Source of the DNA: Actinomycetospora sp. NBRC 106378
GTDB taxonomy: Bacteria; Actinomycetota; Actinomycetes; Mycobacteriales; Pseudonocardiaceae
Length of the DNA stretch: 64,000 nucleotides
NCBI RefSeq assembly: GCF_030269685.1
Contig: NZ_BSTT01000013.1
Location: 1-64,000, forward strand
Reading direction: 5' to 3'
The position numbers were made by a program, and so were the translations under genes. Positions 1 through 10,902 of the stretch are shown piece by piece (position 1 is the first letter of the stretch; the number at the start of each line of letters is the position of its first letter). The notes beneath the pieces are model-generated. The model made no database searches, had not been told where the DNA came from, and saw only the letters and a program-made list of their open reading frames with translations.

Positions 1-191
1 CACGGAGGACCTCCCGGTGGTGATGGGTGCCGTCAGACAGCTCCACAGCACTCCCGAGAGGTCCTCCCCTCAAGATCATTCAGACCGTGTCGTCACACCG
101 GTTCAACCAACGTGTCCGGTCAGTACAACTAGTGCTCACCTGGGCGCAGCCCACAAGTCGTTGACAAGCGGGCCCGGCGACCGTCGGGCCC
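1..191. other. Left-edge non-coding stretch
   Basis: No convincing gene is seen before the first start codon at 192. The stretch holds a short inverted pair (AGGACCT near 6-12, AGGTCCT near 58-64) and a compact palindrome at 170-191 with GGGCCC arms that reaches the edge of the next gene. A TTGACA hexamer at 161-166 would be a good -35 box, but no matching -10 box was found. It may contain the upstream region of a gene lying to the left of the window. Confidence 0.4.
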
Positions 192-701
192 GTGACGACA
201 CTCGCTCCCCGACGACGGGTCCCGGCTCCGGTCGGGCGGCTCGCGCGGCAGCCGTGGCCCACCGCTGACACCGGACGTCCGCCGTGTGCCACCGCTGACA
301 CGAGGCGGCCGGTCGACCCGGCGCTGCACGACGACGCCGTCCGGCTCGCCGACCTGGTCCGCGGCCTGCTCCACGGCACGGCGACGCTGCGTCGCCCCGA
401 CCTGCTCGACGCCCGGCTGCGACGGCTCGCCCACGACGCCGCACCCCTCCTGACCCGCGACGACCGGCTGGTCGACGACCTGCGCACCGCCGCCGGCCTC
501 GCCGTGCACGCCCTCCAGGCGCGCCCGCTCGCGTTGGCCACGTCCGCCGACTTCGCGCGCCTCGCGCGGCTGGCCGAGCTGCTCGCCGCGCTGGCCGCCG
601 CCTGCGAGCCCGAGCCGGGCGCCGCGACCCGTCGTCGGGAAGAAGCGGGTGGGTGGCGCGCCCGCCGGCAGGCGCGGGCCGATCGCGCTCTGTTCGGCTG
701 A
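192..701 (+). CDS. Hypothetical protein, Ala/Arg/Leu-rich
   Basis: A 169-residue protein from a GTG start at 192, not recognised as any family. The first 45 residues are Pro/Arg-rich and are partly made of the dispersed repeat at 255-305. The rest (about 50-140) is helical, with many Ala, Leu, Asp and Arg residues. The C-terminus carries a copy of the short CCCGTCGTCGGGAA motif at 628-641. There is no clear ribosome binding site, so the true start could be internal. It lies 91 bp upstream of the hemerythrin gene in the same direction and could be co-transcribed. Codon positions look actinobacterial (GC-rich third positions), which supports real coding. Confidence 0.5.
   Translation: MTTLAPRRRVPAPVGRLARQPWPTADTGRPPCATADTRRPVDPALHDDAVRLADLVRGLLHGTATLRRPDLLDARLRRLAHDAAPLLTRDDRLVDDLRTAAGLAVHALQARPLALATSADFARLARLAELLAALAAACEPEPGAATRRREEAGGWRARRQARADRALFG
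255..305 (+). repeat. Dispersed repeat A, copy 1 (one and a half units)
   Basis: The core TGGCCCACCGCTGACACCGG followed by ACGTCC lies at 255-280, and a partial second unit (GCCACCGCTGACAC) at about 289-302. Near-identical cores occur on the opposite strand at 11736-11762 and inside the Ser/Thr kinase gene at 18370-18413. Here it is translated as Q-P-W-P-T-A-D-T, the same frame as in the kinase (Q-R-W-P-A-A-D-V). Confidence 0.6.
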
Positions 702-792
702 GTCCCCGGCGGCGCCAAGTCCGCCGCCAAGTCGCCACCAAGTCGGCCCAGCCAGGCTCGTCGTCATCACCTTCCGTGAACAGGAGAACGTC

Positions 793-1461
793 ATGACCGC
801 CACCACCGCCCCCGTCCTCACCTCCGACACCGACCTGCTGGGCATCCGGGTCGCGCACCGGATCATGCGCCGCGACGCCCGCCGGCTCGCCGGGCTGGCC
901 GCCGCATGGGCCGACGGTTCCGACCCGTTGGCGGGCCGGCGACGGCGGGTGTTCGGTGCCTGGATCGAGGGCCTGTGCCTGGACATCCACCACCACCACG
1001 CGACCGAGGACGACGTGCTGTGGCCGGTGCTGGAGCGGTATGCGGGCGCCGAGGTCGACCTCGCCCCGCTCTCCGACGACCACGCCGCGCTCGACCCGGT
1101 GCTCGACGACATCCGCGCCGCGTTCGCCGTCGCCGCCTCGGGCGGACGGGTCGACGTGCTCGCCGAGCGCCTCACCCACCTCGCCGACCTGCTCGACGAG
1201 CACATCGCCGAGGAGGAGCGCGACCTGTTCCCCGTGATCCGGGCCTACGTCCCGCTCGCGGAGTGGCAGGTCGTGGAGAGGGCCGCACAACGCGGCGGCG
1301 CCGGCATCCGCTACGCCCTGCCGCGGATCGTCGACACCACCTCCGAGGAGGAGTTCGCGACGATGACGGCGAGCGCCCCGAAGCCGCTCCTGCTCGTCAT
1401 GAAGCTGCTGCTGCCCCGCTACCGGCGGGAGTCGCGGGTGCTGTGGCCTGCGGCCGGGTGA
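793..1461 (+). CDS. Hemerythrin HHE cation-binding domain protein
   Basis: A 222-residue protein starting at ATG 793 behind a CAGGAGAA ribosome binding site. The histidine/acid pattern of a hemerythrin-like four-helix bundle is visible: HRIMRRDARRL, then LDIHHHHATEDDVLWPVLE, then DDHAALDPVLDDI, then HIAEEERDLFPVI. These residues should hold a di-iron site used for O2 or NO sensing, binding or scavenging. The C-terminal 70 residues are a less conserved helical extension ending in a basic segment. No membrane segment is seen. Such proteins are common in actinobacteria as stand-alone cytoplasmic factors and the exact role is not predictable. The neighbouring large regulator is convergent. Confidence 0.85.
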   Translation: MTATTAPVLTSDTDLLGIRVAHRIMRRDARRLAGLAAAWADGSDPLAGRRRRVFGAWIEGLCLDIHHHHATEDDVLWPVLERYAGAEVDLAPLSDDHAALDPVLDDIRAAFAVAASGGRVDVLAERLTHLADLLDEHIAEEERDLFPVIRAYVPLAEWQVVERAAQRGGAGIRYALPRIVDTTSEEEFATMTASAPKPLLLVMKLLLPRYRRESRVLWPAAG

Positions 1462-1490
1462 GCGGAAGAGGTCGCCATGGCGACGTCTGC

Positions 1491-4400
1491 TCACACACGG
1501 AGCACCAGCGTGGCCGTCCCGCTCATCGCGCCGGCCAGGTGCCCGCGCCACGGCTCGAGGTCCCGACGGCAGGTCTCGGCGACCGCCGCGTCGCCGAGCG
1601 CCGCCGCGACCTCGCGGCGCAGCACGGTCCAGTAGACCCACCACCAGTCGCGGCGGATCGGGACGTCGGGGCGCCACACCCGGCGCGCCTCGTCGAGCCG
1701 ACCGGCCGCGACCAGGGCGGCGGCGTAGGGCTCGGCCACGATGTCGCCGCGGGCCGCGTACTCCGCGGCGAGCGGGGCGACGAGCTCGCCGAGACGGCCC
1801 TGTGCGTGCCGGATGCCGATCAGCCCGGCCAGCGTCAGCGCCGACGCGTTCGCGAGGCCCTGCGCCCCCATCGCCTCGCCGAACCCGACGTAGAGCCGTT
1901 CGGCCTCGTCGTACCGTCCGTCGAGCACGGCCTCCAGCGCCCCGAAGATGGTGGTCCAGCCGACGGTGGCGGCGAGCTGGCCGTCGGGGGCCTCGGCGAG
2001 CGCGGTGTCGGCGTGGGCGCGGGCCGCGACGAAGTCCTCCCGGTGGCAGGCGTGCAGGAACCGGGCGTGGTGCCCGACCACCCGGTGGCCCAGGGAGCCC
2101 GCCCGCTCGGCCTCGGCGAGCAGGTCGACGCCGAGCTCGTCGAGCCCGTCCCAGAGCTCGGGCTGCAGCAGCGACCAGAAGCGGGCGTTGAGCACGACGC
2201 AGCGCAGCGCGGGGTCCTCCGGCGCCACCGCGAGGGCGGCGTCGACGTCGGCCACGGCGAGCTCGGGCTCGCGCGGGTGCCAGGCGAAGGCGCGGGTCGC
2301 GAGCAGGCGGGCCCGGTCGGCCGCCGGGAGGTCCTGCTCCAGCAGCCGCGCCACGGCGTCGAGCAGCGGCCGGTCGAGCGTCGCGTTCTCGGTGAGCGCG
2401 AAGGTGACCGGCCCGTCGACGCAGGTCGCGGCCGCGAGCAGCGCCGACCGGTCGTCGGGGAGGGCGGCCGCCTCGGTGAGGGCCAGGCTCCGTTCCCGGA
2501 CGGCGGGTGCTCCCGCTCCCGCGTGGGAGAGCGCGGAGGCGAGGGCGCAGCGCAGCCGCAGCCGGTGGGCGGGGTCGGTCGCGAGTTCGAGCGCACCGAC
2601 GAGGAGCTCCGCCGCGGTGCGCGGCACCCGGTCCCGGCGGGCTGCCGCGGCGGCCCGCTCGGCGTGGTCGACGACCCGGTCACGCCCCGCGACCGGCCCG
2701 GCGGCCAGGGCGTGGCGGGCGAGCGCGGCGAGGTCGTCGGGGTGCTGCGCCTCGAGGACGGTGAGGACCTCCGCGTGCACCCGGGCGCGCCGCAGGCGGG
2801 GGAGCTCGTCGTAGAGGGTCTCGCGGACCAGGTCGTGGGTGAAGCGGACGGCGTCGGGGCCGGACTCGACGAGCAGGCCGGTGACGACCCCGGCCTCGCA
2901 CGCTTCGAGCACCCGGTCCTCGTCGTCGCCCTCCAGCGCGACCAGCACCGACACGTCCACGTCCCGCCCGAGCACCGCCGCGCGCCGCAGCGTCGTCAGC
3001 GCGGGCGCGGGGAGCTGGGCGGCGCGGCGGGACAGGACGTCCCGGACCCCGGACGGCACCGTGCGTCCCGCCGCCTCCAGCCCGACCGTGCGGGCCAGGC
3101 GCGCGACCTCCCGGACGAACAGCGGGTTGCCGCCGGTGCGGGCGGCGATGCGGCGGGCCACGTCGTCGTCGACCGCGAGGTGCTCGGCGGCCACGAGAGC
3201 GGCGACCGCCTCCGGGTCGAGCCCGGTGAGCTCGATGCGTTCGGCGACGACGGCGGCCAGGGCGGCGAGGGTCGCGACGAGCTCGTCGGGCACCTCGTCC
3301 GGCCGGGCGGTCCCGACGATCAGCACGCCCTCGACCCGGGCCGACGCCACCACACGCAGCAGGCGCCACGTCTCCTCGTCCCCGCGGTGCAGGTCGTCGA
3401 GCACGACGAGCAGGGGCCGGGGCGTGCGGGCGACGAGGTCGAGCAGGGCCTGGCCGGCGTGGAAGGTGTCCCCGCCGAGCGGGCCGCCGTGCCCCAGGCC
3501 CGCACCCACCTCGGTCCACGCCCACGCCGGCGGCGCCCCGTCGACCTCCGGGCACCGCCCGCGCACGGTGCGCCAGCCCCGGGCGGCCAGGGTGTCGGCG
3601 AGCTGTTCGGCGAGCACGGACTTGCCGGCACCGGCCTCCCCGGTCACGAGCGCGACCAGCCCGGGACCGTCCGCGACCCCGTCGGCCACGGCGAGCAGCC
3701 GGGCCGTCTCGCGGTCGCGCCCGAGGAGGCCGCTCTCCTCCGGTGGCGGGACGTCGTTGCCGTCGTCCGGTGGCAGCGGCGACGTCCTGCCACGGAGGTC
3801 GGGGAGGTCCCCGACGTCGTGGCGCAGGATCGCCGCCTCGAGGTCGGCGGTCGTGGGGGAGGGGTCCAGGCCGAGCTCGTCGTCGAGCCGGCGGCGGAGC
3901 GCGGCGATCGCGGCGAGCGCGTCGGCCTGGCGGCCGCTGCGGTACAGCGCCCGGGCGAGCAGGCGGACCGGTTCCTCGCGCAGGGGCTCCGCCCGGACGT
4001 GGGGCGTGAGGAGGTCGACGACGACGGCGGGGTCGTCCTCCGCCGCGGCCAGGGTCTCGACGACGGCGCGGCGCAGCTCGCTCAGCCGCTCCACCTCCGG
4101 GGCGGCCCAGACCGCGTCGGCGAACTCCGCCAGCGGCGGGCCGGTGAACAGGGCGAGGGCCGTGCGCAGGTCGGCGGGGGTGCCCGCCCGGCGGAGGTCC
4201 CGGGCCCGGACGGTGTCGAGGTCGGCGTGCAGGGCGTACCCACCGGCCGCGCTGACCAGCACGGTCGCGGGGGTGCGCGGGGCGCGGTCCGGCTCCAGGG
4301 CCCGGCGCAGGTGGCTGACGTGGGCCTGCAGCCCGGCGAGCGCCCGGGGCGGGGGTTCGCCGTCCCAGAGGTCGTCGACGAGCCGGTCGACCGGCACCAC

Positions 4401-4517
4401 CTCGCCCTCGGCCACCGCGAGGCGGGCGACGAGGGCCCGGCGCTGGGCGCTGCCGAGGTCGACGGGGCGCCCGTCGAGCGACGCGGTCAGCGCCCCCAGC
4501 AGCCGGACCTCGAGCAC
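1491..4517 (-). CDS. SARP/BTAD transcriptional regulator with AAA ATPase domain
   Basis: A 1008-residue regulator of the AfsR/SARP type. It begins with an OmpR-like winged helix (start V-L-E-V-R-L-L-G-A-L; SHLRRALE near residue 70 is the usual recognition-helix region). The bacterial transcriptional activation domain follows (about 95-240), then an AAA ATPase with Walker A GEAGAGKS near residue 290 and Walker B LLVVLDDLH near 365. A long helical TPR-like C-terminal half (about 560-1008) completes it, as in MalT/LuxR-type STAND regulators. GTG 4517 is chosen because the winged helix begins exactly there; the open frame continues upstream through the thiD gene without meaning. Such proteins often activate nearby or secondary-metabolite genes, but no biosynthetic cluster is visible here and the target is unknown. 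Confidence 0.88.
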   Translation of the reverse strand: MLEVRLLGALTASLDGRPVDLGSAQRRALVARLAVAEGEVVPVDRLVDDLWDGEPPPRALAGLQAHVSHLRRALEPDRAPRTPATVLVSAAGGYALHADLDTVRARDLRRAGTPADLRTALALFTGPPLAEFADAVWAAPEVERLSELRRAVVETLAAAEDDPAVVVDLLTPHVRAEPLREEPVRLLARALYRSGRQADALAAIAALRRRLDDELGLDPSPTTADLEAAILRHDVGDLPDLRGRTSPLPPDDGNDVPPPEESGLLGRDRETARLLAVADGVADGPGLVALVTGEAGAGKSVLAEQLADTLAARGWRTVRGRCPEVDGAPPAWAWTEVGAGLGHGGPLGGDTFHAGQALLDLVARTPRPLLVVLDDLHRGDEETWRLLRVVASARVEGVLIVGTARPDEVPDELVATLAALAAVVAERIELTGLDPEAVAALVAAEHLAVDDDVARRIAARTGGNPLFVREVARLARTVGLEAAGRTVPSGVRDVLSRRAAQLPAPALTTLRRAAVLGRDVDVSVLVALEGDDEDRVLEACEAGVVTGLLVESGPDAVRFTHDLVRETLYDELPRLRRARVHAEVLTVLEAQHPDDLAALARHALAAGPVAGRDRVVDHAERAAAAARRDRVPRTAAELLVGALELATDPAHRLRLRCALASALSHAGAGAPAVRERSLALTEAAALPDDRSALLAAATCVDGPVTFALTENATLDRPLLDAVARLLEQDLPAADRARLLATRAFAWHPREPELAVADVDAALAVAPEDPALRCVVLNARFWSLLQPELWDGLDELGVDLLAEAERAGSLGHRVVGHHARFLHACHREDFVAARAHADTALAEAPDGQLAATVGWTTIFGALEAVLDGRYDEAERLYVGFGEAMGAQGLANASALTLAGLIGIRHAQGRLGELVAPLAAEYAARGDIVAEPYAAALVAAGRLDEARRVWRPDVPIRRDWWWVYWTVLRREVAAALGDAAVAETCRRDLEPWRGHLAGAMSGTATLVLRV

Positions 4518-4561
4518 GGGATGGATCGTACGAATCCGGGCGCCGATCGCACCATGATCCG

Positions 4562-5389
4562 TCAGCCGACGTCCCAGTCCGCGATCGCCCACAGCGGCGA
4601 CACCGGTCCGGTCCCGGCGCCCAGCGGGTAGGACGCCGCGACGGCGCGGCGGATGTAGCGCTCGGCGTAGGCCACGGCGTCGGGCATCTCCAGGCCCCGC
4701 GCGAGTCCGGCGCACGTGGCGCTGGCGAGCGCGTCGCCCGCCCCGTGCACGTGCGGGGTGTCGATCCGCGGACCGGTGAACTCCCAGGTGTCCGTGCCGT
4801 CCGAGAGCAGGTCGGTCACCTCGGGCGACCCGTGCAGGTGCCCGCCCTTCACCAGGGCCCAGCGGGCGCCGAGGTCGTGCAGGGCGTCGGCGGCCTTCCG
4901 GGCGGTGTCGCGGTCGGTGACGGTCACGCCGGCGAGCAGACGGATCTCGTCGAGGTTCGGGGTCGCCAGCGCCGCGCGCGGGAAGAGCAGCGTGCGGATG
5001 GCCTCCATCGCGTCGTCGGCGAGCAGCGGCTCGCCGTACATGGAGGCGGCGACCGGGTCGAGGACGAACGGGGTGCTCTCCCGGCCGATCCCGACCTCGT
5101 CGACGACGCCCGCGACCGCCTCGATGATCCCCGCCGTCGCGAGCATCCCGGTCTTGGCCGCCCCGACGCCGATGTCGGTCACCACCGCCCGGACCTGCGC
5201 CGCGACCGTCTCCGGTGGCACCAGGTGCACACCGGACACGCCGAGCGAGTTCTGCACCGTCACGGCCGTCATCGCGACGCAGCCGTGCACCCCGCAGGCC
5301 GTCATCGCCCGCAGGTCGGCCTCGATCCCGGCGGCGCCGCCGGAGTCGGAGCCGCCGATCGTCAGCGCGCGGGGCGGGGTCTCGGCCAT
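4562..5389 (-). CDS. thiD: Hydroxymethylpyrimidine/phosphomethylpyrimidine kinase, copy 1
   Basis: A 275-residue ribokinase-fold kinase that phosphorylates HMP and HMP-P in thiamine synthesis. It shows the N-terminal signature TIGGSDSGGAAGIEADLRA, the motif AVTVQNSLGVSG, DPVAASMYGEPLL, the basic VKGGH turn, and the C-terminal anion-hole/catalytic Asp in HVHGAGDALASA. It is a close paralogue of the copy at 6077-6946 in the same orientation; the two are separated only by a toxin-antitoxin pair on the opposite strand, which suggests tandem duplication and then insertion. This copy has no riboswitch of its own and lies 44 bp from the SARP regulator start. Confidence 0.93.
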   Translation of the reverse strand: MAETPPRALTIGGSDSGGAAGIEADLRAMTACGVHGCVAMTAVTVQNSLGVSGVHLVPPETVAAQVRAVVTDIGVGAAKTGMLATAGIIEAVAGVVDEVGIGRESTPFVLDPVAASMYGEPLLADDAMEAIRTLLFPRAALATPNLDEIRLLAGVTVTDRDTARKAADALHDLGARWALVKGGHLHGSPEVTDLLSDGTDTWEFTGPRIDTPHVHGAGDALASATCAGLARGLEMPDAVAYAERYIRRAVAASYPLGAGTGPVSPLWAIADWDVG

Positions 5390-5446
5390 GCTCGGAGAAT
5401 GCCACGCGCGCGCGAGGTGACTCATCGGACCGAGCAGGAGGTGGCG

Positions 5447-5710
5447 GTGACCGTCAACGTGGACGTCGACGAGGCGAAGACGCATCTGTCCCGCCTGCTG
5501 GAGCAGGTGGCCGCGGGCGAGCGCGTCATCATCTCGAAGGCCGGCGAGCCCGTCGCCGAGCTCGTGCCGCACCAGCGGAAGCCGGTCGTGTTCGGCGGGC
5601 TCAAGGGGCGGATCCGCTACGACGACGCTGCGTTCGACTGGCCCGACCCCGAGATCGAGGACATGTTCTACGGGGCCCGAGGGTCCGACGGCGATGCTCC
5701 TGCTCGATAG
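5447..5710 (+). CDS. Phd/YefM-family antitoxin
   Basis: An 87-residue type II antitoxin. The sequence V-N-V-D-V-D-E-A-K-T-H-L-S-R-L-L-E with GERVIISKAGEPVAELVPH is the typical Phd/YefM N-terminal dimer and DNA-binding fold. The acidic C-terminus (DPEIEDMFYG) would bind and block the toxin. GTG 5447 is preferred over GTG 5441 because GCAGGAG ends six bases upstream of it. It overlaps the toxin frame by 17 bp, the normal arrangement for translational coupling. The pair is probably autoregulated. The neighbouring PIN toxin is frameshifted, so this may be an orphan antitoxin. Confidence 0.85.
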   Translation: MTVNVDVDEAKTHLSRLLEQVAAGERVIISKAGEPVAELVPHQRKPVVFGGLKGRIRYDDAAFDWPDPEIEDMFYGARGSDGDAPAR

Positions 5711-6076
5711 CCACACCCGCACTCTGGTTCCTCGACGATCATCCGAGACCGGGGCGCGAGGCCCGCGGCGGGATCGCCGACGCCGCTGCCGTCCACGTGT
5801 CGGCGACGTCGGTGTGGGAGTTGTCGATCAAGCACATGCTCGGAGGCTCGATCTGCCGGAGAATCTCGTCGACGCTCTGGCGGCTCAGGGCCTGACCATG
5901 CTCCCCGTCAGCGCGGAGCAGGCGGAGGGAGTCCGGACGCTGCCGGCCGCCCTCCGTCGCCACGATCCGTTCGACCGGCTGCTCGTCGCCCAGGCGCGCG
6001 CGCTCGGACTCACGCTCCTGACGGCGGATCGGGTCCTGCTCGGACTCGACCTGCCGTTCGTCGTCGACGCGACCCG

Positions 6077-6080
<4 letters not shown>
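5694..6080 (+). pseudogene. PIN-domain (VapC-like) toxin with two compensating frameshifts
   Basis: The reading frame from ATG 5694 starts MLLLDSHT, as PIN toxins of Phd/YefM-linked pairs do, and ends with RLDLPENLVDALAAQGLTML and HDPFDRLLVAQA plus LLTADR, all typical. The segment in between, about 5718-5842, is out of frame. The +1 frame there reads ALWFLDDHPR...VHVSATSVWELSIKHMLG, exactly the missing part of a PIN domain. One extra base in the CCC run near 5716-5718 and one missing base near 5842-5844 explain this. The continuous 128-residue frame would lack the central Glu of the PIN active site (in VWEL), so the toxin is probably inactive, unless the indels are sequencing errors. Its stop overlaps the convergent thiD stop by 3 bp. 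Confidence 0.8.
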
Positions 6081-8600
<2,520 letters not shown>

Positions 8601-8706
8601 CGCGTGTGCAGTTGTGGATCCGCCGCCGACGGTGCCATCGGGGGCGGCCCGTCGCAAGGGATCGTGAGCAGCTGATGATCACCGGTTCCGGGGTCCGCTC
8701 GCAGAA

Positions 8707-9639
8707 TCAGCCGGTGAGCTCCGCGGGCACCGCGAGGACGTCGACCATCGCGTCGCCGCGCAGCACGGTCACGGGCAGCGTCCGGCCGATCGCGTCGGCG
8801 AAGAGCCGGCGCTGCAGGTCGCGGGCCTGGCTGACGGGTTCGCGGTCGGCGTCGACGATGAGGTCGCCGGGCTTGAGGCCGGCCTTCGCGGCCGGGCTCT
8901 CACGCACCACCTCGGCGACCCGCAACCCCTGGCGCCGTCCGAGCCGCAGGGCCACGTCGACCGGCAGCGGGGCCGGGGCGCCGACCACCCCGAGGTAACC
9001 CCGGCGCACCCGCCCGTCGCGGCGCAGGCTCGCGACGATCGCGCGGGTGGTGTCGTTCCACGGCACGGCGAGGCCCAGCCCGACGCCCGCCACGGCCGTG
9101 TTGATCCCCACGACGTGCCCGCGCGCGTCCGCCAGGGCGCCGCCGGAGTTGCCGGGGTTGAGGGCGGCGTCGGTCTGGATGACGTCCTCGACGACGCGGC
9201 CGTCCTTCGTCGGGAGGCTGCGCCCGAGCCCGCTGACCACGCCCGCGGTGACGCTGCCCGCGAGGCCGAAGGGGTTCCCGACGGCGACGACGAGCTGACC
9301 GACCCGCAGGGTGCTCGCGTCGCCGAGGGTGACCGGGTCCGGGGTGGCGGCGTCCGGGTGCACGGCGAGGACGGCGAGGTCGGAGAGCGGGTCGGCGCCC
9401 AGGACCCGGACGTCGGCGTGGCTGCCGTCGGCGAAGGTGGCGCGTCCGCCGCGGGCCCGGTCGACGACGTGGGCGTTCGTGACGAGCACCGTGCCGGTGC
9501 CCGCCGGATCGGGGATGACGACGGCGCTGCCGGCACCCCGGGGCCGCTCGGGGTCGCCCACGGCGAGGGCGGCCACGGCGGGGCCGAGGGTCTCGGCGAC
9601 CGTCACGACGGTGCGGGAGTAGGAGTCGAGCTCGTCCAC
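8707..9639 (-). CDS. HtrA/DegP-like trypsin-type serine protease with PDZ domain
   Basis: A protein of about 310 residues with a chymotrypsin-fold protease domain and one PDZ domain. The catalytic triad is visible: His in VTNAHVVD (about residue 55), Asp in DPLSDLAVL (about 85) and Ser in LNPGNSGGAL (about 163). The PDZ domain (about 215-305) contains GLRVAEVVRESPAAKAGLKP and GDLIVDADREPV. Unlike membrane HtrA proteins of actinobacteria, it has no visible signal peptide or transmembrane helix, so it may act in the cytoplasm. The start is uncertain: GTG 9639 is chosen, with GTG 9675 also in frame; neither has a good ribosome binding site. A long hairpin (9709-9765) separates it from def. Confidence 0.85.
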   Translation of the reverse strand: MDELDSYSRTVVTVAETLGPAVAALAVGDPERPRGAGSAVVIPDPAGTGTVLVTNAHVVDRARGGRATFADGSHADVRVLGADPLSDLAVLAVHPDAATPDPVTLGDASTLRVGQLVVAVGNPFGLAGSVTAGVVSGLGRSLPTKDGRVVEDVIQTDAALNPGNSGGALADARGHVVGINTAVAGVGLGLAVPWNDTTRAIVASLRRDGRVRRGYLGVVGAPAPLPVDVALRLGRRQGLRVAEVVRESPAAKAGLKPGDLIVDADREPVSQARDLQRRLFADAIGRTLPVTVLRGDAMVDVLAVPAELTG

Positions 9640-9708
9640 GTCCTCGTGCTTACACCGTTGCAGCGCTTGCTTCACCGGTGTTCGTCGTGGGCGGACGGTC
9701 TCCACCGC

Positions 9709-9765
9709 GTGGCAGGAAAGCGTCGTTGCTGTCGTCCCGTGACAGCAACGACGCTTTCCTGCCAC
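9709..9765. repeat. 57-nt perfect hairpin, copy 1
   Basis: Two 25-bp perfectly complementary arms (GTGGCAGGAAAGCGTCGTTG and on, mirrored by CAACGACGCTTTCCTGCCAC) surround a 7-nt loop GTCCCGT. An identical 57-nt sequence occurs at 54803-54859. It lies between def and the HtrA gene and could act as a terminator for def. Exact duplication over 45 kb suggests a mobile or actively maintained element rather than a plain terminator. Confidence 0.9.
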
Positions 9766-9776
9766 GGGGAGAGGGG

Positions 9777-10364
9777 TCAGTGGCCGAACGGATCCGGGTC
9801 GACGCCCGGCATCCACGTCAGCCCGGGGACGCCCCACCCGTGCGCCCGGACGGCCCGCTTCGCCGCGCGCTTGTTCCGCCCGATGAGCCGGTCGGTGTAG
9901 ACGAGGCCGTCGAGGTGGTCGGTCTCGTGCTGCAGGCACCGCGCGAAGAAGCCACGGCCCTCGACGCTCACCGGTCCGCCCTCGACGTCGCGGCCGGTGA
10001 CGCGGGCCCAGTCGGCCCGGCCGGTCGGGAAGTTCTCGCCCGGCACCGAGAGGCATCCCTCGGCGTCGTCGTCCTCGTCGGGCATGGTCTCGGGGATCTC
10101 GCTCGTCTCGAGCACCGGGTTGACCACCACCCCGCGGCGCCGTTCGCCCTCGAGCTCCGGGTCGGGGCAGTCGTAGACGAACACCCGCCGGCCGACCCCG
10201 ACCTGGTTCGCGGCCAGGCCCACGCCGTGCGCGGCGTCCATCGTCTCGAACAGGTCGTCGACGAGGGTGCGCAGGGCGTCGGAGCCGAACTCCTCGTCGG
10301 TGAACGGGGTCGTCGGGGCGTGCAGCACGGGCTCGCCGGTCACGACGATCGGGCGGACGGTCAC
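9777..10364 (-). CDS. def: Peptide deformylase
   Basis: A 195-residue metallohydrolase that removes the formyl group from the initiator methionine of new proteins. The three deformylase motifs are present: [10 protein letters not shown] (motif 1), EGCLSVPG (motif 2, metal-binding Cys) and QHETDHLDG (motif 3, two metal His and the catalytic Glu). It is of the actinobacterial form with an acidic insertion (PDEDDDAEG) just before motif 2. GTG 10364 gives the expected N-terminus [12 protein letters not shown]. It is divergent from the DUF3263 gene, the order seen in mycobacteria. Confidence 0.96.
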   Translation of the reverse strand: MTVRPIVVTGEPVLHAPTTPFTDEEFGSDALRTLVDDLFETMDAAHGVGLAANQVGVGRRVFVYDCPDPELEGERRRGVVVNPVLETSEIPETMPDEDDDAEGCLSVPGENFPTGRADWARVTGRDVEGGPVSVEGRGFFARCLQHETDHLDGLVYTDRLIGRNKRAAKRAVRAHGWGVPGLTWMPGVDPDPFGH

Positions 10365-10533
10365 GGCGGGCGAGCCTAGACGGCGGCTCCGTCGCAGGTG
10401 GGAGCTGGTGACGACGTGCGTCGCCACGGTGTTGTCAGGGGGGCGTGGTTGAATGGAGGGCACGCGAATGACACCCGTGTCATTCGTCGGTCCGGCTCCC
10501 GCGGGGGTCGGCGGAACGACTCCGAGGAGCGTG

Positions 10534-10854
10534 ATGGACGCACCTGCAGCTTCGACCGGCCCGGCCCCGTCCGCCGGCCGGCACGCCTCGGCCCCCGACG
10601 ACGGACTCACCCGCCGGGACCGCGAGATCCTCGCGTTCGAGCGGCAGTGGTGGAAGTACGCGGGCGCCAAGGAGCAGGCGATCCGCGAGCTGTTCGACAT
10701 GTCCGCGACGCGGTACTACCAGGTCCTCAACGCGCTCGTGGACCGTCCCGAGGCGCACGCGGCCGACCCGATGCTCGTGAAGCGGCTGCGGCGGTTGCGG
10801 CAGACACGTCAGCGCGCCCGTGCGGCGCGTCGGCTCGGTGTGGAGCCGACGTAG
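10534..10854 (+). CDS. DUF3263 family protein (Rv0430-like)
   Basis: A protein of about 106 residues. The core [20 protein letters not shown] then [20 protein letters not shown] is a helix-turn-helix-like DUF3263 domain, found next to def and a LytR_C gene across actinobacteria. ATG 10534 is chosen for the CGAGGAG site five bases upstream; an upstream ATG at 10453 in the same frame would add 27 weakly conserved residues. The C-terminus is basic ([19 protein letters not shown]). It probably binds DNA, but no function is established here. Confidence 0.85.
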   Translation: MDAPAASTGPAPSAGRHASAPDDGLTRRDREILAFERQWWKYAGAKEQAIRELFDMSATRYYQVLNALVDRPEAHAADPMLVKRLRRLRQTRQRARAARRLGVEPT

Positions 10855-10902
10855 TGGTCTCCTGATCCCTCGAACGGTTATCGCCGGAAGGGGAGCAGGG
10901 TC

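Noticed and set aside
4562..4625. Second TPP riboswitch for the other thiD
   Set aside because: No CTGAGA or ACCTGA...GGGTAATGCC block lies upstream of 5389; that space holds the antitoxin gene start.
906..4631. Very long open frame on the plus strand opposite the SARP regulator
   Set aside because: It is antisense to a well-supported gene, rich in Arg/Gly/Pro/Val without any domain, and explained by the lack of stop codons in high-GC DNA.
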